Of a DNA stretch of 37,776 nt, positions 11,066 through 19,631 are shown piece by piece. The translations under genes were made by a program, and so were the position numbers. This DNA is from Mycobacterium sp. (lineage in GTDB: Bacteria; Actinomycetota; Actinomycetes; Mycobacteriales; Mycobacteriaceae): positions 1 to 37,776 of the forward strand of contig NZ_JAFBAR010000104.1 of assembly GCF_019247635.1 (NCBI RefSeq), read 5' to 3'. The notes under the pieces are model-generated. The model was not told the origin of the DNA, searched no databases, and worked only from the letters and a program-made list of their open reading frames with translations. The stretch's first letter is position 1. The number at the start of each line of letters is the position of its first letter.

Positions 11066-12763
11066 TCAGGCGAGTTCGGTGTTGAGCTGCCGCAAGGCCT
11101 CGATGCGCGCTTTGAGCTGATCGCGGGTCGCTGCGGCGATGGGCGGTCCGCCGCAGCGGCGACGCAGTTCGCTGTGGATCCAGCCATGGGGCCTGCCGGT
11201 GCGGTGGTGGGCTATGGACACCAGCGTGTTGAGCTCGCGCCGCAACTCGCGTAGTTGGCCGTGTGTGGTTGGCGGGCCGGACGACCCGGCGCGTCCGGTG
11301 ACTGCGCGCCTCTGCAGCTGTTCGTCCTGGCGGCGGTGCAGCAGGGCGCGCATCTGGTCGGCATCCAGCAGCCCGGGGATGCCAAGGTAGTCGGCCTCCT
11401 CGTCACTGCCGGCCGGGGTGGCGGTGCCGAACGAGGATCCGTCGAAGATGACCTGATCCAGTTCGGCGTCGGCGCCCAACGAGATGAAGCCGTTGTCCGT
11501 GTCGCCCTTCTCGGTTTGCGTTCGGGTGGCGGGATCGTCGAGCAGGGGATCCTCGAGCGATATGCGATCAGGCTGGCCCAGCACGTGGTTGCGCTGGGCC
11601 TCCAGCTCGCTGGCCAGCTGCAGCAGGTTAGGCACCGACGGCAGGAAGATGCTCGCGGTTTCCCCGGTTTGGCGCGACCGCACGAACCGGCCGATCGCTT
11701 GCGCGAAGAACAGCGGCGTCGAGGCACTGGTGGCGTAGATCCCAACTGCGAGCCGGGGCACGTCGACCCCCTCGGACACCATGCGCACGGCTACCAGCCA
11801 CCGGCTGGTGCTCTCGGCGAATTGACTGATCCTGGCCGACGATCCGGGGTCATCGGAGAGAACGACCGTGGGCGCTTCGGAGGTGATCGTCGTCAGCAGT
11901 TTGGCGTATGCACGGGCGGCCGTCCGATCGGAGGCGATGATCATCCCGCCGGCGTCGGGCACGTGCGTGCGTAGCTGGCGAAGCCGCTCATCGGCGGCGG
12001 CGATCACCGCGGGCATCCACTCACCGGCGGGGTCAAGGGCGGTGCGCCACGCGCGTGCGGTCTGCTCGGCGGACAGCGGTTCACCCAGGCGCGCCTCGTG
12101 CTCCTCGCCAGCGCTGTCGCGCCAGCGCGCCTGCCCGGAGTAGGCGAGAAAGACCACCGGCCGGACCACCCCGTCGGCGAGGGCTTCGGCATAGCCGTAG
12201 GTGTGGTCGGCTTGCGAACGCAGCACACCGCCGCCGTCGGGCGAGTACATGACGAAGGGGATGGCGCTGTCGTCGCTGCGAAAGGGCGTGCCCGTCAGCG
12301 CAAGTCGGCGGGTGGCGTCACTGAAGGCTTCCCGGATGGCGTCACCCCAGGTCTTGGCGTCACCGCCGTGGTGGATCTCGTCGAAGACGACCAACGTCTT
12401 GCGTTGCTCGGTGCGCACCCGGTGCAGCGTCGGGTGTGTGGCGACCTGTGCGTAGGTGACCATCACGCCGTGATATTCCGGCGAGGTCTGGGGGTTGGAG
12501 TTGGAGAACCTCGGGTCCAGCGAGATGCCGTGCCGCGCGGCGGCCTGGGCCCACTGCACCTTGAGGTGCTCGGTGGGCACGACGACCGTGATCTGCTCCA
12601 CCGCGCGCTGGTTGAGCAGTTCGACGGCCACGCGCAGCGCAAAGTTCGTCTTTCCGGATCCGGGTGTGGCCACGGCCAGGAAGTCGCGCGCCGAACCGGC
12701 CAGGTACTTCACCAGCGCGCGACGCTGCCAGCCGCGCAACACCTGGGTGCCGACCGGCTGCAT
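11066..12763 (-). CDS. Superfamily 2 DEAD/DEAH-type helicase (Rv2917-like)
   Basis: A 565-residue SF2 ATPase of the ResIII/type-III-restriction helicase group. Walker A is TPGSGKT (33-39), motif II is DEIH (128-131), motif III-type LTGTPFRSD is at 156-164, and motif VI reads QAIGRFVRSR in the second RecA-like domain. The N-terminal RGWQRRAL resembles the Q-motif of this group. The last 100 residues are basic, helical and unlike any domain I recognise. No nuclease or methylase domain or neighbour is present, so a restriction role is not supported; a repair or nucleic-acid remodelling role is inference. ATG 12763 has a GAGGGGG Shine-Dalgarno about 9 nt upstream. A TACATT box on the minus strand (12837-12832) could be its -10. 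It corresponds in position to Rv2917 from memory. Confidence 0.88.
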   Translation of the reverse strand: MQPVGTQVLRGWQRRALVKYLAGSARDFLAVATPGSGKTNFALRVAVELLNQRAVEQITVVVPTEHLKVQWAQAAARHGISLDPRFSNSNPQTSPEYHGVMVTYAQVATHPTLHRVRTEQRKTLVVFDEIHHGGDAKTWGDAIREAFSDATRRLALTGTPFRSDDSAIPFVMYSPDGGGVLRSQADHTYGYAEALADGVVRPVVFLAYSGQARWRDSAGEEHEARLGEPLSAEQTARAWRTALDPAGEWMPAVIAAADERLRQLRTHVPDAGGMIIASDRTAARAYAKLLTTITSEAPTVVLSDDPGSSARISQFAESTSRWLVAVRMVSEGVDVPRLAVGIYATSASTPLFFAQAIGRFVRSRQTGETASIFLPSVPNLLQLASELEAQRNHVLGQPDRISLEDPLLDDPATRTQTEKGDTDNGFISLGADAELDQVIFDGSSFGTATPAGSDEEADYLGIPGLLDADQMRALLHRRQDEQLQRRAVTGRAGSSGPPTTHGQLRELRRELNTLVSIAHHRTGRPHGWIHSELRRRCGGPPIAAATRDQLKARIEALRQLNTELA

Positions 12764-12870
12764 AAAACACGTCCCCCTCTGATCCCCCCGTGGACGTCAG
12801 CGTCAGCGGCGTGGCTGTGAAATGTAGCACGGCAACGCTTTTCGAGGCGCACCGCGACGCGGCGCGTCTC

Positions 12871-14829
12871 CTATACCGTGCGGGTCAGTCGATCGGCGAG
12901 GAGTTCGGCGAACCGCGCCGGATCTTCGAGCGCGCCGCCTTCGGCGAGCAGCGCCGTGCCGTAAAGCAACTCCGCGGTCTCGCCGACCGATCGTTTCCGC
13001 GTCTCGTCGGACGCGTCCTTGTGCGCGTCACGCAGGCCGGTGATCAGCGGATGCTCCGGGTTGAGTTCCAGGATCCGCTTGCCCACCGGCACGTCCTGCC
13101 CGTTCGCCCGGTAGATGCGGGCAAGCGCCGGGGTAATCCCAAAGGCGTCGGTGATCAGGCACGCGGGCGAGTCGGTCAGGCGGCTGGACAGCCGCACCTC
13201 CTTGACGTGCTCGCTCAGGGTTTCCTTCAACCAGCTCAGCAGGTCGGCGAAATCCTTCTGCTGTTCCTCGCGCTCGGCTGCCGACGTCTCGCCCTCGGAG
13301 CCCAGGTCCACCTCGCCCTTGGCCACCGATTGCAGGGATTTGCCGTTGAACTCGTTGACCACTCCCACCCAGACCTCGTCGACGGGGTCGGTCAGCAGCA
13401 GCACCTCGTAACCCTTGGCCTTGAACGCCTCCAGGTGCGGCGACTTCAGGATCTGCTGGCGGGTCTCGCCGGTCGCGTAGAAGATCTGCTCCTGACCGTC
13501 CTTCATGCGTTCGACGTACGCGGCCAGCGTGGTGGCCTCCTCCTCGCTGTGCGTGGAGGCGAACGAGGAGATGCCCAGCAGGGCCTCGCGGTTGTCGTAG
13601 TCCGACAGCAGGCCCTCCTTGACGACTTTGCCGAACTGGGCCCAGAACGTGCGGTAGTCCTCCGGCCGCCCGGACTGGATGTCCTTGATCGTCGACAGCA
13701 CCTTCTTGGTGAGCCGGCGCCGGATCGCGTTGATCTGCCTGTCCTGCTGCAGGATTTCGCGAGAAACGTTGAGCGACATATCCTGTGCGTCCACGACGCC
13801 CTTGATGAAGCGCAGGTAATCGGGCATGAGCTGGTCGCAGTCGTTCATGATGAACACTCGCTTGACATACAGCTGGACGCCGAGGTTGGCGTCCCGGTTG
13901 AACATGTCGAACGGGGCGTGCGACGGGATGAACAGCAGGGCTTGGTACTCGAAGGTGCCTTCGGCCTTCATCGCGATGACCTCGAGCGGGTCGTCCCACG
14001 CGTGCGCGATGTGCTTGTAGAACTCCTTGTATTCCTCTTCGGAGACTTCGTCTTTGGGCCTGGCCCACAGCGCCTTCATCGAATTGAGGGTCTCGGTTTC
14101 GATGGTGACGGTCTCTTCGCCGCCCTCTTCGTCCGCGGCTGGCTCTCGCCGCTCGACCTCCATCCTTATCGGCCAGGCAATGAAGTCGGAGTACTTCTTG
14201 ACCAGATGCCGGATCGTCCACTCCGCGGCGTAGTCGTGCAGTTCGTCCTCGGCGTCCTCGGGCTTGAGGTGCAGCGTGACCGAGGTCCCCTGCGGAGCCC
14301 CGCCACTTGAGGAGTCCACGGACTCGATGGTGTAGGTGCCCGCGCCGCTAGACTCCCACCGCGTGGCCTCGCTCTCGCCGGCCTTGCGGGTGAGCAGCGT
14401 GACCTTGTCGGCCACCATGAACGACGAATAGAAGCCGATGCCGAACTGCCCGATCAGCTCCTCTGAGGCGGCAACGTTCTTCAGGTTTTTGGCCTCGCGC
14501 AGTTGCTGACGCAGCTCGGCCGTGCCCGACTTGGCCAGGGTGCCGATCAGATCCACGACCTCGTCGCGAGTCATGCCGATGCCGTTGTCGCGGATCGTCA
14601 GAGTCCGGGCGCCTTTGTCTATGTCGATCTCGATGTGCAGATCGGATGTGTCGACATCCAGATCTTTGTTCCGGAACGCTTCCAGCCGCAGCTTGTCCAG
14701 CGCGTCGGACGCATTCGAGATCAACTCCCGCAGAAACGAATCCTTATGGGAGTAGACGGAGTGGACCATCAAATCCAGCAGTTGCCGGGCTTCCGCCTGA
14801 AACTCCAACTGCTCGACACGGGCGTTCAT
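12871..14829 (-). CDS. htpG: Hsp90-family chaperone HtpG
   Basis: A 652-residue bacterial Hsp90. The N-terminal GHKL ATPase has LIRELISNASDALDKLR-type N box (near residue 36), DNGIGM and GQFGIGFYSSF. The middle domain contains the conserved arginine region near SREILQQDRQI, and the C-terminal dimerisation part ends without MEEVD, as expected for bacteria. It is an ATP-driven cytoplasmic chaperone. ATG 14829 follows AGGAAGGA at a 6-7 nt spacing. A TAATCT box (14875-14870, minus strand) is a plausible -10. I see no clear HAIR or CIRCE element upstream. The helicase gene follows 107 bp downstream on the same strand. In M. tuberculosis htpG is Rv2299c, far from ffh, so its place here is different. 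Confidence 0.97.
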   Translation of the reverse strand: MNARVEQLEFQAEARQLLDLMVHSVYSHKDSFLRELISNASDALDKLRLEAFRNKDLDVDTSDLHIEIDIDKGARTLTIRDNGIGMTRDEVVDLIGTLAKSGTAELRQQLREAKNLKNVAASEELIGQFGIGFYSSFMVADKVTLLTRKAGESEATRWESSGAGTYTIESVDSSSGGAPQGTSVTLHLKPEDAEDELHDYAAEWTIRHLVKKYSDFIAWPIRMEVERREPAADEEGGEETVTIETETLNSMKALWARPKDEVSEEEYKEFYKHIAHAWDDPLEVIAMKAEGTFEYQALLFIPSHAPFDMFNRDANLGVQLYVKRVFIMNDCDQLMPDYLRFIKGVVDAQDMSLNVSREILQQDRQINAIRRRLTKKVLSTIKDIQSGRPEDYRTFWAQFGKVVKEGLLSDYDNREALLGISSFASTHSEEEATTLAAYVERMKDGQEQIFYATGETRQQILKSPHLEAFKAKGYEVLLLTDPVDEVWVGVVNEFNGKSLQSVAKGEVDLGSEGETSAAEREEQQKDFADLLSWLKETLSEHVKEVRLSSRLTDSPACLITDAFGITPALARIYRANGQDVPVGKRILELNPEHPLITGLRDAHKDASDETRKRSVGETAELLYGTALLAEGGALEDPARFAELLADRLTRTV

Positions 14830-14927
14830 GGGGGTTCCTTCCTACGACTAGCCCTAGCGATTCGCGCCTAGATTAGCGCCAGTCTCGGACTGCCGTCAGG
14901 TCGCGCGTGTCGAGCAAGCGTGCGAAC

Positions 14928-15047
14928 GCACCCGCTGGTCTGGATTGCCGGGTTCCTTACTCGCGCCGTGCCGGCGCTCGCCGTCACCCGGCTGGTCTGG
15001 ATTGCCGGGTTCCTTACTCGCGCCGTGCCGGCGCTCGCCGTCACCCG
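14928..15047. repeat. 57-bp tandem direct repeat (2 copies) before ffh
   Basis: Two identical 57-bp units lie head to tail at 14934-14990 and 14991-15047. The identity extends 6 bp upstream (CACCCG at 14928-14933). A degenerate start of a third unit follows (GCTAGGCTGG, 15048-15057) and overlaps the ffh -10 box. The tract sits in the htpG/ffh divergent region. Its length is a multiple of three, so the frame upstream of ffh stays open, but I do not think it is translated. It resembles mycobacterial intergenic VNTR/MIRU loci. Confidence 0.95.
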
Positions 15048-15049
15048 GC

Positions 15050-15062
15050 TAGGCTGGCGGTC
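15050..15062 (+). promoter_or_regulatory. ffh -10 box, leaderless type
   Basis: TAGGCT (15050-15055) fits TANNNT and lies 7 nt before GTG 15063. No Shine-Dalgarno is present, so a leaderless ffh mRNA is likely. The box partly belongs to the degenerate third repeat unit. Confidence 0.55.
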
Positions 15063-16634
15063 GTGTTTGAATCCCTATCCGACCGGTTGACCGGTGCGCT
15101 CGCGGGACTGCGCGGCAAGGGCCGGCTGACCGACGCCGATATCGAGGCCACCACCCGCGAAATTCGGCTGGCGCTGCTGGAAGCGGACGTCTCCCTGCCC
15201 GTCGTGCGGGCGTTCGTGCACCGGATCAAAGAACGCGCCAAAGGCGCCGAGGTGTCCGGTGCCCTGAATCCGGCGCAACAGGTTGTCAAGATCGTCAACG
15301 AAGAACTCGTCGGCATCCTTGGTGGCCAGACCCGCCAGCTGGCGTTCGCCAAGACGCCGCCGACCGTGATCATGCTCGCCGGTCTGCAGGGTTCCGGTAA
15401 GACGACGCTGGCCGGCAAGCTGGCGGCGTGGCTGCGGGGGCAGGGTCACACGCCGCTGCTGGTGGCCTGCGACCTGCAGCGGCCCGCCGCGGTGAACCAG
15501 CTGAAGGTCGTCGGCGAGCGGGCCGGGGTGACGGTGTTCGCGCCGCATCCCGGGGGCCCACCTGCTGGCCCGGAGGGCGGGCCTACCGGAGACCCCGTCG
15601 CCGTCGCGGCGGCGGGCCTTGCCGAGGCCCGCGCCAAGCACTTCGACGTCGTGATCGTCGACACCGCTGGGCGCCTGGGCATCGACCAGGAGCTGATGGC
15701 CCAGGCCGCCGCCATCCGGGACGCGGTCAGCCCCGACGAGGTGATCTTCGTCCTGGACGCCATGGTCGGGCAGGACGCCGTGGCTACCGCCGAGGCCTTC
15801 GGCCAGGGCGTCGGCTTCACCGGTGTGGTCCTGACCAAGCTCGACGGCGACGCCCGCGGCGGCGCCGCGCTGTCGGTCCGCGAGGTGACCGGCGTGCCAA
15901 TCCTTTTCGCGTCCAGCGGCGAGAAACTGGAAGACTTCGACGTCTTCCACCCGGACCGGATGGCCAGCCGCATCCTGGGCATGGGCGACGTGCTGAGCCT
16001 GATCGAGCAGGCCGAGCAGGTCTTCGACGCGCAGAAGGCCGAAGAAGCCGCGGCCAAGATCGGCGCGGGCGAGCTGACGCTGGAGGACTTCCTCGAGCAG
16101 ATGCTTGCTGTCCGCAAGATGGGCCCGATCGGCAACCTGCTGGGCATGCTGCCCGGGGCCGGTCAGATGAAAGAGGCACTGGCCGAGATCGACGACAAGC
16201 AACTCGACCGGGTGCAGGCCATCATCCGCGGGATGACCCCGCAGGAACGCGCCGATCCGAAGATCATCAACGCCTCGCGGCGGCTGCGCATCGCCAACGG
16301 TTCGGGCGTCGCGGTGTCCGAGGTCAACCAGCTCGTCGACCGCTTCTTCGAGGCCCGCAAGATGATGTCGTCGATGCTCGGGGGCATGGGCATTCCCGGC
16401 ATCGGCCGCAAGTCGGCCACACGGAAAAGCAAGGCGGCCAAGGGTAAAAAGGGCAAAAAGGGCGCTCGCGGCCCGACGCCGCCCAAGGTTAGGAGCCCGT
16501 TCGGCCCCGGGGGCATGCCGGAGGGCTTCCCGGACCTGTCGCAGATGCCCGAAGGTCTGAACGAGCTACCACCCGCGCTGGCCGACTTCGACCTGTCCAA
16601 GCTGAAGTTCCCGGGAAACCCGGGCAAGAGGTAG
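15063..16634 (+). CDS. ffh: Signal recognition particle protein Ffh
   Basis: A 523-residue SRP54 GTPase. The N domain is followed by the G domain with GLQGSGKTT (107-115), DTAGRLG (200-206) and TKLDGDARGG (258-267). The Met-rich M domain binds 4.5S RNA and signal peptides, with KMGPIGNLLGMLPG and SRRLRIANGSG. The C-terminal tail is basic (KAAKGKKGKKG) and then Gly/Pro rich. A Gly/Pro-rich insert (GGPPAGPEGGPTGDP) lies in the G domain after the VFAPHP segment; mycobacterial Ffh proteins have a shorter insert at this place as I recall. GTG 15063 was chosen over further upstream frames because Ffh proteins begin MFESLSDRLT. The partner receptor is FtsY at 5235. The amidohydrolase follows after 7 nt. 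Confidence 0.97.
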   Translation: MFESLSDRLTGALAGLRGKGRLTDADIEATTREIRLALLEADVSLPVVRAFVHRIKERAKGAEVSGALNPAQQVVKIVNEELVGILGGQTRQLAFAKTPPTVIMLAGLQGSGKTTLAGKLAAWLRGQGHTPLLVACDLQRPAAVNQLKVVGERAGVTVFAPHPGGPPAGPEGGPTGDPVAVAAAGLAEARAKHFDVVIVDTAGRLGIDQELMAQAAAIRDAVSPDEVIFVLDAMVGQDAVATAEAFGQGVGFTGVVLTKLDGDARGGAALSVREVTGVPILFASSGEKLEDFDVFHPDRMASRILGMGDVLSLIEQAEQVFDAQKAEEAAAKIGAGELTLEDFLEQMLAVRKMGPIGNLLGMLPGAGQMKEALAEIDDKQLDRVQAIIRGMTPQERADPKIINASRRLRIANGSGVAVSEVNQLVDRFFEARKMMSSMLGGMGIPGIGRKSATRKSKAAKGKKGKKGARGPTPPKVRSPFGPGGMPEGFPDLSQMPEGLNELPPALADFDLSKLKFPGNPGKR

Positions 16635-16641
16635 CCGCGCG

Positions 16642-17718
16642 GTGCCCATGCACGTGCGCGGGGTGGGTCTGCCCGACGAGGCGCCCCTCGAACTGTGGGT
16701 CGTCGACGGCCGCATCAGCACCGAGCGGGTCGCCGGGTCCGACACCGTGTTCGACGGTGGGTGGATCGTGCCCGGACTGGTGGACGCGCACTGCCACGTC
16801 GGGCTCGGTCGCCACGGCGAGATCCCGCTCGACGAGGCGATCGCGCAGGCCGAGGCCGAACGCGAAGTCGGTGCGCTGCTGTTGCGTGACTGCGGCTCGC
16901 CTACCGACACTCGCAGCCTCGACGACCGCGAAGACCTGCCGCGCATCATCCGCGCCGGCAAGCACCTGGCCAGGCCCAAGCGCTATCAGGCCGGCTTCGC
17001 AATAGAACTCGACGACGAATGGCAGCTGCCGGCGGCGGTCGCCGAGGAGGCCCGCCGCGGTGACGGTTGGATCAAACTGGTCGGTGACTGGATCGATCGC
17101 GACGTCGGCGATCTCTCCCCGCTGTGGTCCGACGACGTGCTCAAAGCCGCGATCGATGCCGCACACGCGCACGGGGCACGGGTCACCGCGCACGTCTTCA
17201 GCGAGGACGCGCTGCCCGGGTTGATTAAGGCGGGCATCGACTGCATCGAGCACGGCACCGGGCTCACCGACGACACCATCGCCCTGATGGTCGAGCACGG
17301 CACCGCGTTGGTGCCGACCATGATCAACATCGTCGAAAACTTCCCCGGCATCGCCGAGGCGGCCGCGCGCTATCCCGTCTACGCGGCCCACATGCGCGAG
17401 CTGCATGCCCGCGCGCATCCCCGGATCGCCGGGGCGCGAGAAGCCGGGGTGCCGATCTACGCCGGCACTGACGCCGGCACGATGATCGCGCCCGGGCGCA
17501 TCGCCGACGAGGTCGACTCGCTCAAGGGCATCGGGATGAGCGCGACCGACGCGCTGGGCGCGGCGTGCTGGGATGCCCGTCGCTGGCTGGGCCGGCCTGC
17601 GCTCGATGACGGGGCCTCGGCCGACCTGTTGTGCTATGCCGAGGACCCACGGCAGGGTCCAGACGTGCTGAACCGCCCCGATCTGGTGATCCTGCGCGGC
17701 AAGACGTTTCGGCCCTGA
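16642..17718 (+). CDS. Metal-dependent amidohydrolase (Rv2915c-like)
   Basis: A 358-residue TIM-barrel amidohydrolase. Metal and catalytic residues are visible in order: DAHCH (HxH on strand 1), the lysine in WIKLVGDW, histidines in TAHVFS and EHGTGL, and the aspartate in YAGTDAG. This is the pattern of prolidase/imidazolonepropionase-like hydrolases that cleave amide or cyclic amide bonds; the substrate is not predictable. GTG 16642 lies 7 nt after the ffh stop with a weak AGAGGT upstream; ATG 16648 is an alternative two codons in. It is probably co-transcribed with ffh. No signal peptide is seen, so it should be cytoplasmic. Confidence 0.87.
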   Translation: MPMHVRGVGLPDEAPLELWVVDGRISTERVAGSDTVFDGGWIVPGLVDAHCHVGLGRHGEIPLDEAIAQAEAEREVGALLLRDCGSPTDTRSLDDREDLPRIIRAGKHLARPKRYQAGFAIELDDEWQLPAAVAEEARRGDGWIKLVGDWIDRDVGDLSPLWSDDVLKAAIDAAHAHGARVTAHVFSEDALPGLIKAGIDCIEHGTGLTDDTIALMVEHGTALVPTMINIVENFPGIAEAAARYPVYAAHMRELHARAHPRIAGAREAGVPIYAGTDAGTMIAPGRIADEVDSLKGIGMSATDALGAACWDARRWLGRPALDDGASADLLCYAEDPRQGPDVLNRPDLVILRGKTFRP

Positions 17719-17760
17719 TCCCGGCCCGGCAACCGCCGCGCGCCGAGTCTCGACGGCGAT

Positions 17761-17773
17761 TACCATCGGGCTC
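17761..17773 (+). promoter_or_regulatory. pknI -10 box, leaderless type
   Basis: TACCAT (17761-17766) fits TANNNT and stands 7 nt before ATG 17774. No Shine-Dalgarno is visible in the 55-bp gap after the amidohydrolase gene, so a leaderless pknI transcript is plausible. Confidence 0.5.
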
Positions 17774-19528
17774 ATGGCGTTGGCCAGCGGCGCGACCTTT
17801 GCCGGGTACATCGTCGCGCGGATGTTGGGGTCTGGACGGACGGGCGAGGTCTACCTTGTTCAGGACCCCAGATCGTCGCGCTGGATGGCGCTGAGGGTCC
17901 TTTCCCTGGCGTTGTCGATCGACGAAGAGTTCCGCCGGCGATTCGAGCGGGAAACCGCGATTGCGGTGAATCTCTACCACCCGCACATCCTGGAAGTTCA
18001 TGCCCGCGGCGAGTTCCACGGGCAGCTGTGGGTCGCGACGGATTACGTCGACGGCAGCAACGCCAGGCAGCTCATGGCCGATCGCTTCCCGGCGGTTTTA
18101 CCCGTAGGTGAGGTGCTCGCCATCGTCGCCGCCCTCGCCGGCGCCCTCGACTATGCGCACGAGCGTGGCATCCTGCATCGCGATGTCAAGCCTGCCAACA
18201 TCCTGCTGACCAGCGCCGGGCAGGGTGAGCAACGGGTCATGTTGGCTGACTTCGGGCTGGCCCGCCGCCAAGTCGATGCCAAGGCGGCCGTCTATGCCGC
18301 ACCCGAACAGTCGACCGGGGTCGACATCGACGGGCGCGCCGATCAGTACGCGTTGGCGGCCACCGCTTTTCACCTGCTCACCGGGGGCCCGCCAGGCACG
18401 CATGCCGACGGAGTGCCGCCCAGACTCGGCGACCAACGTCCCGAGCTGGCCCGTCTCGACGGTGTGTTCGCCAGGGCGCTGGCGGTTGAACCCGCTGCTC
18501 GGTTCGGGAGTTGCCGCGAATTCGCGGACGCCGTCTACGAACATGCCGGTGTATCGACCGGCGACCGCAGTCCCGAGGCCGTCTTCGCCGTCGATCCGAT
18601 CAACACGATCGAGTACCCGGCCTATGAGTGGCCCGAGATCGGGGGCATCGAAGCCGCGGAAACCCCGTGGGCCAAGTTCGTTGCCAACGCTGCCGCGCCG
18701 GAGCGGCGCTCTAGACGGCCGCCCCGGCGCGGGGCGTCGGCGCCGCGGCCGGACGGGTATTTGAACGCGGCCCGACCGCCGGTCGCGCAGTCCGGTGCAA
18801 CCGGGCGGAAGAAGCGCGCGGCGCGCAATAGCCTGTTGGCAATCGCGGCAGTGCTGCTGCTCGGTGGTCTGCTCGCCGTCGGCATCGTCATCGGGCGCAA
18901 GACCGAACAGGCGTCCAACCAGGCCACTCAGGTCACTACCCCGACGCCGAGCCCGTCGGCAGCGGCGGCGCCACCGTCGGCCAGTGCGCCGAGCGCCCCA
19001 CCCGCCCCTCTCGAGGGCACCTATCGCATCGAGGTCCAACGCGCACGGCAGACGTTCGACTACACGCCGGACCCGCAACCGCCGAACGTGGACACCTGGT
19101 GGGCGTTCCGGTCGGCGTGCACGCCGACGTCGTGCACCGCCTCCGCGATACAGCTCGACGGCAACGAGCACACCCAGACGAACTCCCCCGACGGCGGCCG
19201 GCTGCTGGTCATGATGTTCGGCGACGGTCACTGGCAGTCCCAGCCGGACACCGTGCAGTTCCCGTGCGTCGGCCCGAACGGGATCGCGCAGACCCAGACA
19301 ACCACTCAGGTGTTGTCGCTACGGCCCCAGTCGGAGGGCGATCTAATCGGTGAAATGGACGTCATCGTCCAGACCAACGAGTGCAGCCAGCGTGGATCCA
19401 CGCTCCGCATCCCCGCCGTCGCGTCCAAGAGCGGCGAAGTCCCCACTGCGGTCACGGTGCCCGACCCCGCCACGGTCACCGACGCGCCCACCCCGCCGAC
19501 CGGGGGACCGACGACGCCCGGTCGCTGA
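17774..19528 (+). CDS. pknI: Ser/Thr protein kinase PknI homologue with Lys-to-Arg catalytic change
   Basis: A 584-residue receptor-type kinase. The cytoplasmic kinase domain has the glycine loop GSGRTGEVYLV, the catalytic loop HRDVKPAN (H135, D137) and DFG (159-161), then APE (176-178). The lysine that should follow the loop (V-A-I-K) is R41, codon AGG at 17894-17896, in WMALRVLS; no other lysine is near. Only 14 residues separate DFG and APE and none is Thr or Ser, so there is no standard activation-loop phosphosite. A basic Pro-rich linker leads to one membrane span (353-375) and an extracellular domain of about 200 residues with four cysteines and a Pro/Thr tail. In M. tuberculosis PknI this residue is K41 as I recall. 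Catalytic activity is doubtful. Confidence 0.94.
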   Translation: MALASGATFAGYIVARMLGSGRTGEVYLVQDPRSSRWMALRVLSLALSIDEEFRRRFERETAIAVNLYHPHILEVHARGEFHGQLWVATDYVDGSNARQLMADRFPAVLPVGEVLAIVAALAGALDYAHERGILHRDVKPANILLTSAGQGEQRVMLADFGLARRQVDAKAAVYAAPEQSTGVDIDGRADQYALAATAFHLLTGGPPGTHADGVPPRLGDQRPELARLDGVFARALAVEPAARFGSCREFADAVYEHAGVSTGDRSPEAVFAVDPINTIEYPAYEWPEIGGIEAAETPWAKFVANAAAPERRSRRPPRRGASAPRPDGYLNAARPPVAQSGATGRKKRAARNSLLAIAAVLLLGGLLAVGIVIGRKTEQASNQATQVTTPTPSPSAAAAPPSASAPSAPPAPLEGTYRIEVQRARQTFDYTPDPQPPNVDTWWAFRSACTPTSCTASAIQLDGNEHTQTNSPDGGRLLVMMFGDGHWQSQPDTVQFPCVGPNGIAQTQTTTQVLSLRPQSEGDLIGEMDVIVQTNECSQRGSTLRIPAVASKSGEVPTAVTVPDPATVTDAPTPPTGGPTTPGR

Positions 19529-19572
19529 CCTGCTTTTGACCGGCCCGGCAGAGATGCCCGTTTCAAGAAAGA

Positions 19573-19625
19573 TTGCGAGTACTTACTATCTATGTTAGCC
19601 TGGTCGCAACACGACGACCGGGAGG
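19573..19625 (+). promoter_or_regulatory. Candidate promoter/operator of the D-aminoacylase-TetR pair
   Basis: An A/T-rich patch in GC-rich surroundings. It contains TACTAT (19584-19589) and TATGTT (19591-19596) as -10-like boxes, a TTGCGA (19573-19578) and a small inverted repeat AGTA-CT-TACT (19578-19587) that could be an operator for the TetR protein encoded downstream. The GGAGG Shine-Dalgarno is at 19620-19625. Spacing between the boxes is not ideal, so the promoter call is tentative. Confidence 0.35.
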
Positions 19626-19631
19626 CAAACA

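Noticed and set aside
12790..14310. 506-codon open frame on the plus strand
   Set aside because: It is antisense to htpG, whose Hsp90 motifs are complete. The frame has no recognisable domain and arises from codon bias.
14907..15062. N-terminal extension of ffh through the tandem repeat
   Set aside because: The frame is open only because the repeat is 57 bp; Ffh begins at MFESL and a -10 box lies just before it.
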